Assembly (NCBI RefSeq): GCF_000518805.1
Contig: NZ_JAEH01000012.1
Coordinates: forward strand, 1-64,000
DNA: 64,000 bases
From: Shewanella waksmanii ATCC BAA-643
GTDB taxonomy: Bacteria; Pseudomonadota; Gammaproteobacteria; Enterobacterales; Shewanellaceae
Direction of reading: 5' to 3'
A model generated the notes under the pieces. The model searched no databases. It saw nothing but the letters and a program-made list of their open reading frames with translations, and had not been told where the DNA came from. This document shows, piece by piece, positions 58,176 to 64,000 of the stretch (position 1 is its first letter; each line of letters starts with the position of its first letter). Position numbers and translations under genes: made by a program.

Positions 58176-59093
58176 ATGGATAGTAATATTCGTTTCATAA
58201 AGTTAGGTGAGGGTGGCGAATGGGAAGCTAGTTGTATTGAAGACGGAACTCTCAGGCTTGGTTATACAAGTCCATTTCATCTAGAGTCACTTAATGGTCA
58301 ATGGGGTATTGTTAGGGACCATTGGTTAAAAGTACGTGGTGGCAAAGAGCGTGTTGCCTCCAATGATATCAATCAAATTCGAAGCTTTTATGAGGCGAGC
58401 GAAAACGACATATGGATTACGTTTTATCAACGTAAAATGTACTGGTGTAAAGCATATTCGCAAGTAGAAGAGCATAGTGATGATCTTAGTCGGGTGCGCA
58501 AGGTAATAGGCAATTGGTCGTGTCTGGATGCAAATGGTAAGGAGCTCACGATTGATAACCTTGATGGTCGAGTTTCTAAAGTGCAAGGATATCGCGGAAC
58601 GATATGTACTGTTGCAATGCAAGAATATTTGCACCGAAAAATCATCGGGCTACCAAATCCCGAGGTTCAAAGAGCAGAACACAGAGTAGATGAATTACTT
58701 CATAGTATTGAGCAATTAATCAAAGGCTTGTGGTGGTATGACTTTGAATTGCTAATTGATTTAGTTTTTACTAAATCAGGTTGGCATCGTTATTCAGTAT
58801 TGGGCAAAACGGAAAAGGATATTGATTTAGACCTGTTTTCTCCAACAACAACTAGGCGTGCTTTTGCTCAGGTAAAATCTTCTACCTCTAAAACTGAATT
58901 AGAATGTTATCTCCGAAAGTTTGAAAACTACGAGAACTATGATGAGTTTTTCTTTATTTATCACACCTCTAGTGATGACTTAGAAACATTGTCTTTTGCG
59001 GAAAAGCATATACATGTTCTCGGTGGTAAATCATTAGCACGTCTGGTCCTGACTACAGGGCTGGTTCAGTGGTTGATTGAAAAACGAACATAA
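58176..59093 (+). CDS. Cassette 3: Mrr-like (PD-(D/E)xK) nuclease with N-terminal beta-rich domain
   Basis: Predicted 305 residues. The C-terminal half is a restriction-endonuclease-like domain: E191 in YDFELLIDLVF, GWHRYSVLGKTEKDIDLDL with acidic D215-x-D217, and Q232-V-K234 in AFAQVKSS. The D...QxK pattern is that of Mrr-type restriction enzymes that cut modified DNA. The N-terminal 140 residues (LGEGGEWEASCIEDGTLRLG and so on) look beta-rich and could be a DNA- or base-reading domain, but I recognise no family. No methylase or partner is encoded beside it, so it would act alone. It is a gene cassette, flanked by two attC sites. A defence role is inferred. Confidence 0.65.
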   Translation: MDSNIRFIKLGEGGEWEASCIEDGTLRLGYTSPFHLESLNGQWGIVRDHWLKVRGGKERVASNDINQIRSFYEASENDIWITFYQRKMYWCKAYSQVEEHSDDLSRVRKVIGNWSCLDANGKELTIDNLDGRVSKVQGYRGTICTVAMQEYLHRKIIGLPNPEVQRAEHRVDELLHSIEQLIKGLWWYDFELLIDLVFTKSGWHRYSVLGKTEKDIDLDLFSPTTTRRAFAQVKSSTSKTELECYLRKFENYENYDEFFFIYHTSSDDLETLSFAEKHIHVLGGKSLARLVLTTGLVQWLIEKRT

Positions 59094-59184
59094 CAAAGCA
59101 TTTAAGAGTGATTCGCAACGCTTGGCATTTTCGCTTCGCTCAAGTATAGCCAAGCGCTGCTCACACCTTAATGCGGCGTTATGT
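59088..59184 (+). repeat. attC site of cassette 3
   Basis: ACATAAC (59088-59094) to GTTATGT (59178-59184), 97 bases, with a long internal dyad centred near TTTCGCTTCGCTCAAG; AACGCTTGGC pairs with GCCAAGCGCT and GAGTG with the facing CTCAC. The stop codon of the gene lies in the left core. Confidence 0.92.
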
Positions 59185-59198
59185 TTCATGGAGGAAAG

Positions 59199-59552
59199 AT
59201 GAAGAATAAACTCGTATTTTTGAGTTACTTACTTTTAGTTTTTTATTCAGTTTCTGCTATTTTTATTCCTAGATATATTAGTAACGATATTCTGTTATTA
59301 GACGAATCCGAGCAGCATTCACAAAAATTTATTTCTGATTTAATTCAGTCGGTGGAAGAGAGCGAGGTACCATTGACCAAAGAAATGGTAACTCGGACAA
59401 TTAGAGGTGCAGGTTTAATTGGTTTGGATGGTTATAAAACGGCTGGCCAAATAGTTGAGCTAATAGAGCAATATGCGTTCATACTATTTGGCCTATTGCT
59501 TTTCCATTTGGGAACATTAATGAGCGCGCGGCGTAGAAAAAATGAAACATAA
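59199..59552 (+). CDS. Cassette 4: small membrane protein, two helices
   Basis: About 117 residues from ATG 59199, placed after GGAGG. An upstream in-frame ATG (59181) lies in the attC core and is unlikely. Helix 1 (VFLSYLLLVFYSVSAIFIP) and helix 2 (YAFILFGLLLFHLGTLMSA) frame an acidic extracytoplasmic region of about 55 residues (LLLDESEQHSQKFISDLIQ). The tail is basic (RRRKNET), so both ends are predicted in the cytoplasm. I recognise no family. The TAA stop lies in the following attC core, typical for a cassette gene. Confidence 0.7.
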   Translation: MKNKLVFLSYLLLVFYSVSAIFIPRYISNDILLLDESEQHSQKFISDLIQSVEESEVPLTKEMVTRTIRGAGLIGLDGYKTAGQIVELIEQYAFILFGLLLFHLGTLMSARRRKNET

Positions 59553-59619
59553 CAAGCCGCTGGCGGGGCAACATTTCGCGCCAGTCCAGCCTACTCATTC
59601 TGCCCTTTAGCGGGGCTAC
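59547..59619 (+). repeat. attC of cassette 4, left part
   Basis: ACATAAC at 59547-59553 starts a site that runs through GCCGCTGGCGGGG to TTTAGCGGGGCTAC, then is broken by an IS1111-type element. Its right core is at 61010-61016. Confidence 0.82.
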
Positions 59620-59901
59620 ATGGACTCCCCTTTGTCAAGCAATAGTAATCCCACAACAACAGTGGATCTGACAGCAGCTCTACATTCGGCGTTTGATTAG
59701 CTTGCTGCCTAAACAGCTTTTGGCTATCGCCCTGATGATTTGCGCTTGAGCAAAGGTCTCATTCGTTAAACAGTATTACTGACTCTTTCAAGCAAGATGT
59801 ACTTCCCAACTAACCAGATTCAATTACTCTCGGTCTGACCGTGTTATCGTCAATTGCTAGTGCGTCGACTCGGTGGGGTTAACCGTTTAGGCTAATCCTT
59901 T
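59620..59901 (-). ncRNA. Candidate seekRNA-bearing end of the IS1111-type element
   Basis: In the IS1111 subgroup the guide RNA is encoded between the transposase stop and the right end. Here that gives about 280 bp without a reading frame, downstream of the transposase on its strand. I could not fix the RNA ends or fold by eye. Confidence 0.4.
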
Positions 59902-60930
59902 TTACGTTTTTACATAGTTAACTTGATACTCTTGTCCCGATTGTAATAAAGACCAGATTAATCGTGCATTTTTTGCGGCTAGTGCTATTACTGCTCGCTT
60001 AAAACCTCGACGCTCGATAAGGGCTTTTACCCATAAGCTTGTGCGGTCCATTTTGTTTGTACAGTTAGCGATGACAGCGCGGGCACCATGTATTAATGAG
60101 GTGCGGATATGCTTCTCACCGCGTTTACTTATTCTTCCTAATGTAGGCTTACCGCCTGTTGAATACTGCTTAGGTACCAAGCCTATCCAAGCTGCAAATT
60201 GGCGACTAGTTGCAAAATGTTTAGCATCATTGACTGTCGCGACCACAGCTGTTGCGGTGACTTCGCCAATACCTGGTATGGTCATTAATCGTTTGGCGTC
60301 TTTCATCTGGTTAGCAAGGGCATAAAGCTTTCGGTCAGACTTTAATATGTCTTGGTTTTGTTGTTTTATGCTAAGCCATAAATCATGAAGCAGTTCGCGG
60401 GCTAAATCAGGCAAAACATTGCTAGCATCTTCAAGAATTTCAACAATATGCTTTTGGGCAGGATAACGACCTTTAGGCATAATGATCCCGAATTCAGATA
60501 ATAGGCCTCGAAGCCGATTAATCATGGCTGTACGGTCTTTGATTTGACCTTGTCTGATGCGATGCAGGCATAAAACGGCTTGTTGTTCTTCGCTTTTAAT
60601 ACTGACAAAGCGTGTTTTAGGTCTGGTCACGGCTTCACATATAGCTTCAGCATCATTGGCATCGTTTTTTTCACTTTGGCGATAGGGAATAACGAACTTA
60701 GAAGCCATGATACGGACATCGTGGCCATGTTTAGTAAACTCCCTTGCCCAATAGTGTGCACCTGAGCAAGCTTCCATGCCGATAATACAAGGAGGTATTG
60801 AGGCAATTTTAGCTAAGAGCTTGTTTCTTTTAACTATTTTCTTTAGTTTGGTTTTACCGTATTCATCAACACCATGAATGCTAAAAACTAATTTGGCTAA
60901 ATCGATGCCAATTGCTTTAATTAAGGACAT
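59902..60930 (-). CDS. IS1111-type (IS110 family) DEDD transposase
   Basis: I use ATG 60930, with AAGGAGAG upstream at ideal spacing; a longer frame to 61002 would start in the inverted repeat. About 342 residues, full length. DEDD residues: Asp in AIGIDLAKLVFSIHG, Glu in IGMEACSGAHYWAREF, and the pair in KNDANDAEAICEAV. The C-terminal Tnp_20 part has TIPGIGEVTATAVVA, FAAWIGLVPKQYSTGGKPTL and GEKHIRTSLIHGARAV with the likely serine. There is no damage to the frame, so this element may be active. It requires a guide RNA from its own noncoding end in this family. Confidence 0.92.
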   Translation of the reverse strand: MSLIKAIGIDLAKLVFSIHGVDEYGKTKLKKIVKRNKLLAKIASIPPCIIGMEACSGAHYWAREFTKHGHDVRIMASKFVIPYRQSEKNDANDAEAICEAVTRPKTRFVSIKSEEQQAVLCLHRIRQGQIKDRTAMINRLRGLLSEFGIIMPKGRYPAQKHIVEILEDASNVLPDLARELLHDLWLSIKQQNQDILKSDRKLYALANQMKDAKRLMTIPGIGEVTATAVVATVNDAKHFATSRQFAAWIGLVPKQYSTGGKPTLGRISKRGEKHIRTSLIHGARAVIANCTNKMDRTSLWVKALIERRGFKRAVIALAAKNARLIWSLLQSGQEYQVNYVKT

Positions 60931-61002
60931 ATGGACTCTCCTTGATTGAATGTTCGCACTTTCAATATGGCACATAGTGGCCATTTGGTAAGGGGAGTCC
61001 AT

Positions 61003-61016
61003 ATCATTCGTTATGT
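61003..61016 (+). repeat. attC of cassette 4, right core
   Basis: Beyond the IS end, the sequence ends CGTTATGT with GTTATGT at 61010-61016. With 59547-59619 it restores the attC. Confidence 0.75.
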
Positions 61017-61075
61017 TTTTATCTTACTTCATTGCTTTACCGCAATGAATTGAATGGACTCAAAAGAGAAAAGCT

Positions 61076-62185
61076 ATGATTAAAGTGTTTGTTACAAGTA
61101 TTGCGTTAATGCTCTTATTCCCCCCCTTTGCGTACGGAACAACCGCACCAGTTGCTGATAAGCTAAACCAGCATATTCAGCACTATGTTGAAGATGAGAA
61201 GTTTCAAGGTGCAGTGCTGCTTGCTCAACAAGGTAAGGTGCTTTTTAAGCAAGCTTATGGCTATGCAGATATTGAAAATGAAATACCAAATACAACGCAG
61301 CATCAGTTCCTTATTGGCTCGATGACTAAGTCATTCACCGCAGTTGCTGTAATGCGCTTGGTGGAACAAAACAAACTTGATTTACATGCGCCTATTGCCA
61401 CTTATATTCCAAAGCTTGATAGTAAACTGGCAAGCGGACTGACTTTACATCTCTTACTCAAGCATCAATCTGGATTAACACGGCATTTAGAGCACCTTGC
61501 AAGCTTTGAAGAAAAAGATGTCACCTCAAGTGAAATTCTCGGTATTATCAACACATCAGAGCAATCATTTAAGCCAGGAACACAGTACGAATACGGTAAC
61601 TTAAATTATCATCTTATTGCACTCATTATTGAAAATGTCACCGGTAAGAGCTACGCAGAGGCGATGCATACATTAGTTTTCGCGCCACTTGAGATGCAGC
61701 ATTCTGGTGTTGAGCGTATCGCTAACCCTCCCAAGAATCGTGCTAATGGTTATCGAAAAAGTGTGTTTGGCATCAATAGAGATGAAAATATTGTTTCTTA
61801 TGCGCTTGGCTCAGGCGATATCTACTCGACTGTGGAAGATTTACTCAAGTGGGAGCAAGCTCTCTATACACCTGGCTTCTTGTCGCAACAGAGCATTGAC
61901 CTGATGTTTAAGGGGGAAAACAAAGCGCTGGGGTATTATGGCTATGGCTTTAGAATCCGAGAATATCAACGTAGTCGTGAGCATAACAATTTAGGGAAAT
62001 TGACTCGTCATGGCGGTTCTATGGATGGCTTTTCATCAAACTTACATCGTTATACCGACGATCAACTTACAGTGATTATTCTGGCTAACGTACGCAGATT
62101 CTCAATACGTACCTTAACCTTCGAACTAAAAGAAATCGCGCTTGGTGTTGATAGCATGCAGCGAAGTCGATCGTCGTTTGAATAA
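61076..62185 (+). CDS. Cassette 5: exported serine beta-lactamase-fold hydrolase
   Basis: Predicted 369 residues with a signal peptide ending FAYG. The serine beta-lactamase/DD-peptidase fold is shown by SxxK (S82-M-T-K85), YxN (Y173-G-N175 in QYEYGNLNYHL), and HGGSMDGF in place of the Lys-Thr-Gly motif. This set fits the class C-related esterase/peptidase group (PBP4*-like), not a classical beta-lactamase; resistance should not be assumed. It shares the fold, but little else, with the chromosomal enzyme at 51738-53090. It lies between two attC sites, so it is a cassette. It is exported and probably acts in the periplasm. Confidence 0.8.
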   Translation: MIKVFVTSIALMLLFPPFAYGTTAPVADKLNQHIQHYVEDEKFQGAVLLAQQGKVLFKQAYGYADIENEIPNTTQHQFLIGSMTKSFTAVAVMRLVEQNKLDLHAPIATYIPKLDSKLASGLTLHLLLKHQSGLTRHLEHLASFEEKDVTSSEILGIINTSEQSFKPGTQYEYGNLNYHLIALIIENVTGKSYAEAMHTLVFAPLEMQHSGVERIANPPKNRANGYRKSVFGINRDENIVSYALGSGDIYSTVEDLLKWEQALYTPGFLSQQSIDLMFKGENKALGYYGYGFRIREYQRSREHNNLGKLTRHGGSMDGFSSNLHRYTDDQLTVIILANVRRFSIRTLTFELKEIALGVDSMQRSRSSFE

Positions 62186-62261
62186 CACGAACGAATAATA
62201 TAAGGAGGGTAATGATAGACAGCTGAGACTGACGAACTGAAACTTTGATATAGTGTAGCGT

Positions 62262-62369
62262 CATAATAAAAAACAAAAATTTAAAAGCAGACTGCTAGCT
62301 GTTTGCTTGGTTTAGGTACACTACACATTTTTAGCCAACCATTACTTAGCCCGTTACTGCGCGTTAGGC
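62262..62369 (+). repeat. attC site of cassette 5, degenerate left core
   Basis: The right core GTTAGGC (62363-62369) is clear. The internal part matches cassette sites (AGCTGTTTGCTTGG, TAGCCAACCATTACTTAGCC). The left core is only CATAAT (62262-62267), so the site is partly decayed. It is about 108 bases. Confidence 0.6.
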
Positions 62370-62409
62370 TTTCTGGCAATTTGTTCATATCAACTTAGAG
62401 TAGTAATTG

Positions 62410-62709
62410 ATGAAACCAAAATTATTTATCTTAAAAATGCCATTTGAAGATGGTCCCGGAAAAATGTGGATATGCTCACATTGTGCACTTATTGAGGGTG
62501 CATTGTCAGTAAACACGCATTGGGAGGATAGCGTGGAAGTTAGCCGTATAGAGTTTCCAAAACCAAGAAAAGAAGTAGTGGATATATTGGGTGAAGAAAA
62601 CCAATGGCTTCCTGTGCTGATACTTGAAAATAATAAGACGATCACTGATCCAGTGGAAATTATTAACTATTTAGCAAATGAATTTGGTGGGGCTGCGGCA
62701 CACCCATAG
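62410..62709 (+). CDS. Cassette 6: DUF3088 family protein
   Basis: About 99 residues from ATG 62410. FEDGPGKMWICSHCALIEGA and LPVLILENNKTITDPVEIIN are the DUF3088 signature, a thioredoxin/glutathione S-transferase N-domain-like fold with a C-x-x-C (ICSHC). The family's biochemical role is unknown. Members are common in Vibrio and Shewanella integron cassettes, which fits its place between two attC sites. The ribosome binding site is weak. Confidence 0.8.
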   Translation: MKPKLFILKMPFEDGPGKMWICSHCALIEGALSVNTHWEDSVEVSRIEFPKPRKEVVDILGEENQWLPVLILENNKTITDPVEIINYLANEFGGAAAHP

Positions 62710-62722
62710 TGAGAGTGTAGTA

Positions 62723-62822
62723 GTCTAACAACAATATAAACAATGGCTTAATGCAGTTGGTTTTGACTACTTCATCACTTAGTTGTAGCCACCTATATTT
62801 TCCCGTCATTAGGGAGTTATGT
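62723..62822 (+). repeat. attC site of cassette 6
   Basis: GTCTAAC (62723-62729) to GTTATGT (62816-62822), 100 bases. The inner dyad includes GGTTTTGACTAC and GTTGTAGCC; the left and right cores differ (CTAAC versus GTTATG), so pairing is imperfect but recognisable. Confidence 0.78.
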
Positions 62823-62887
62823 TTATTTGTTTCATTGTTTTGCCGTAATGTCGTTACCGCTCGTTTTAGAAAAGGAAGTCAAAAACT

Positions 62888-63421
62888 ATGAAAACACTCA
62901 AATTGTTATTGTTAACAATTGCGGTTGTCATGCTCATGTTAGTCCTCTCATATGAAAAAATAATTACTCATGTACTGCTACCTCAGTATATCTCCTGGGC
63001 CCATGATATCGATGCGCAAGCGGAATATATTGGCGCGCCATTGGATGAAAAACAGTTATTGTTAGCCAGCGAAATTGGTATTAAGTTCCCAGAAAAAGTA
63101 AGAATTGTTTATGTTGATGAAGTACCTTTTCCTTACGAAAATTTTGCTTTAAAAGTACTAGGTGAAGCGCTTGGTTTTGTCGGCGAAGGAATCGTTAATA
63201 ATGCTCAAGTTTTTGGCTATTCTATCTATAGCAGAAAAGGTTACCAATTAGATAGACCAAAGCTCGCCCACGAGCTGGTGCATGTGCTACAAGTTGAAAG
63301 ATCAAGTTTTGCCGCTGTGACAACTCAACACTTCTCTGATATGGCAAAGTATGGCTACGACAAAGCACCTTTGGAGCTCGAAGCCGCTAAAGCAAACGAG
63401 CAGTATAGTGGCGCATATTAA
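62888..63421 (+). CDS. Cassette 7: membrane-anchored protein with HExxH motif
   Basis: Predicted 177 residues. An N-terminal helix (LKLLLLTIAVVMLMLVLSY) is followed by an extracytoplasmic domain. H128-E-L-V-H132 (in LAHELVHVLQVERSSF) is the zinc-binding motif of gluzincin-type metallopeptidases; a Glu further on (LELEAAKANEQ) could be a third ligand. The helix with HELVHVLQ resembles DUF4157-like domains, which are often in toxin or effector proteins, but the resemblance is short. A protease activity is not proven. It follows the attC of cassette 6. No attC follows it, so it could end the recognisable array. Confidence 0.68.
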   Translation: MKTLKLLLLTIAVVMLMLVLSYEKIITHVLLPQYISWAHDIDAQAEYIGAPLDEKQLLLASEIGIKFPEKVRIVYVDEVPFPYENFALKVLGEALGFVGEGIVNNAQVFGYSIYSRKGYQLDRPKLAHELVHVLQVERSSFAAVTTQHFSDMAKYGYDKAPLELEAAKANEQYSGAY

Positions 63422-63456
63422 TCAAAGCAGAAAACACATTAGATTGGGACAGTATA

Positions 63457-63768
63457 ATGCCAAATATAGGACATGTTCAGTATTGTAAAGGAGATAAGCC
63501 CAATGAACTCAAAGCCGTTTGGGTACATGCTGATTACGGCCAAGGAACCGGTTTGGCGATTGGTGATTCCAACACTCACTTTGAGGGTAACTATCTAATT
63601 GAGTACTTCGATGAAAGTGGAACAGTATTGGCTAAACTTGATTTAGAAATAGTGAGCAATGGTACTAGCTTTCACTTAACTTGGCGTAAAGATGGGGGAG
63701 TGACTAGCCTAGGAGTTGGATTGGAAAGTTCTGGCATACTATCGGCCGGCTATTATGATGTAGTTTGA
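63457..63768 (+). CDS. Hypothetical protein, 103 residues
   Basis: Predicted 103 residues, 36 bases after the HExxH gene. No signal or membrane helix. Mostly beta-strand-like with Gly and Thr turns (WVHADYGQGTGLAIGDSN, YLIEYFDESGTVLAKLDLEI), as in small beta-barrel or lectin-like folds. I recognise no family. No attC lies between it and the previous gene, so both may share one cassette or it lies outside the array. An intrinsic terminator-like hairpin follows. Confidence 0.6.
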   Translation: MPNIGHVQYCKGDKPNELKAVWVHADYGQGTGLAIGDSNTHFEGNYLIEYFDESGTVLAKLDLEIVSNGTSFHLTWRKDGGVTSLGVGLESSGILSAGYYDVV

Positions 63769-63777
63769 GCGATATCA

Positions 63778-63801
63778 AGCCCCAAAAAAGCGGGCTGTTT
63801 T
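63778..63801 (+). terminator. Terminator-like hairpin after the 103-residue gene
   Basis: AGCCC (63778-63782) and GGGCT (63792-63796) flank an A-rich loop, and a GTTTTT run follows. The stem is only five base pairs, so it is of moderate strength. Confidence 0.6.
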
Positions 63802-63919
63802 TACGTCTCACTTTGTAAGGGCAAGTGTAGATAGGCCTGAGTTGAAACAGCTAAAATAGCGCCCTCGCGGCTGCACATCAATTCAGTCAAACATTTCAAT
63901 CAAACTCAGAGAGAATACA

Positions 63920-64000
63920 ATGATTGTAGAAAATGTGCTTCCTGAATATTATGCAGAAATGTTGAGTGTTTGGGAAAATTCAGTGCGAGCAACTCATGAC
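63920..64000 (+). CDS. GNAT-family N-acetyltransferase, partial at window edge
   Basis: Only 27 residues are visible (MIVENVLPEYY ... SVWENSVRATHD). The VWE-SVRATHD block is the typical start of a GNAT N-acetyltransferase subgroup. A ribosome binding site (AGAGAGAA) precedes it. The acetyl-CoA site lies beyond the window, so neither activity nor substrate can be judged. Confidence 0.55.
   Translation, partial: MIVENVLPEYYAEMLSVWENSVRATHD

Larger units (their letters stand above)
59620..61002 (-). mobile_element. IS1111-type (IS110 family) element inside the attC of cassette 4
   Basis: About 1.38 kb between the matched ends ATGGACTCCCCTT (59620-59632) and AAGGGGAGTCCAT (60990-61002), a perfect 13-bp inverted repeat; the true ends may lie a few bases outside, as in the IS1111 subgroup. 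The flanks rejoin to a normal attC (TTTAGCGGGGC then CGTTATGT). The IS1111-attC group is known to target integron attC sites, with the transposase opposed to the cassettes, as here. Confidence 0.88.

Noticed and set aside
61076..62185. Antibiotic-resistance beta-lactamase cassette
   Set aside because: It has SxxK and YxN but HGG replaces the KTG motif, which fits esterase or peptidase relatives. Resistance cannot be claimed from this.

Overview
The window looks like a chromosomal segment of a marine gammaproteobacterium, most likely Shewanella or a close relative. I base this on protein character, the recC-recB-recD operon, the gene order mltD-gloB-yafS-like-rnhA-dnaQ-tRNA-Asp, fadE and yafJ nearby, and a Shewanella/Vibrio-type chromosomal integron. 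No database was searched. Names rest on motifs and family recognition.

Region 1 (1-5.2 kb) is accessory and partly decayed. An IS3-family element runs off the left edge and has cut a DUF2971-type gene. Next come a wrecked REP-associated-type transposase with a duplicated 80-bp leader, short tandem repeats, a tiny membrane-protein ORF, and small membrane or GFA-type genes, one carrying an in-frame TGA. Region 2 (5.2-9.5 kb) has a GH16 lipoprotein behind two perfect LacI-type palindromes, an Asp/Glu racemase-family gene and an Ada-type DNA repair gene.

Region 3 (9.5-33.7 kb) is core chromosome. It has the recCBD operon, a moxR-DUF58-transglutaminase operon, an EAL protein, slt (interrupted by an in-frame amber codon), rmuC, msrPQ, an orphan substrate-binding protein paired with a diguanylate cyclase, and a Cache-type chemoreceptor. 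Region 4 (34.3-53.7 kb) has asmA-like, mltD, gloB, a yafS-like methyltransferase, a LysR gene, rnhA, dnaQ, a TIGR03503 gene, two identical tRNA-Asp genes, a CPA-type antiporter, fadE, yafJ, two LysR genes, a serine hydrolase and a VOC protein.

Region 5 (54.3-64 kb) is the most interesting. After a frameshifted RcsF-like lipoprotein gene there is a dead integron integrase (N-terminal remnant with an in-frame TAA). It points away from an array of promoter-poor genes separated by attC-like sites ending in GTTATGY or GTTAGGC. Cassettes encode a membrane protein, a two-helix coiled-coil membrane protein, an Mrr-like nuclease, a small membrane protein, a serine beta-lactamase-fold hydrolase, a DUF3088 protein and a membrane-anchored HExxH protein. 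Two different IS110-family elements sit inside two attC sites, both with the transposase opposed to the cassettes. Their noncoding ends are the places where this family encodes guide (bridge/seek) RNAs, and one folds by eye into nested stems.
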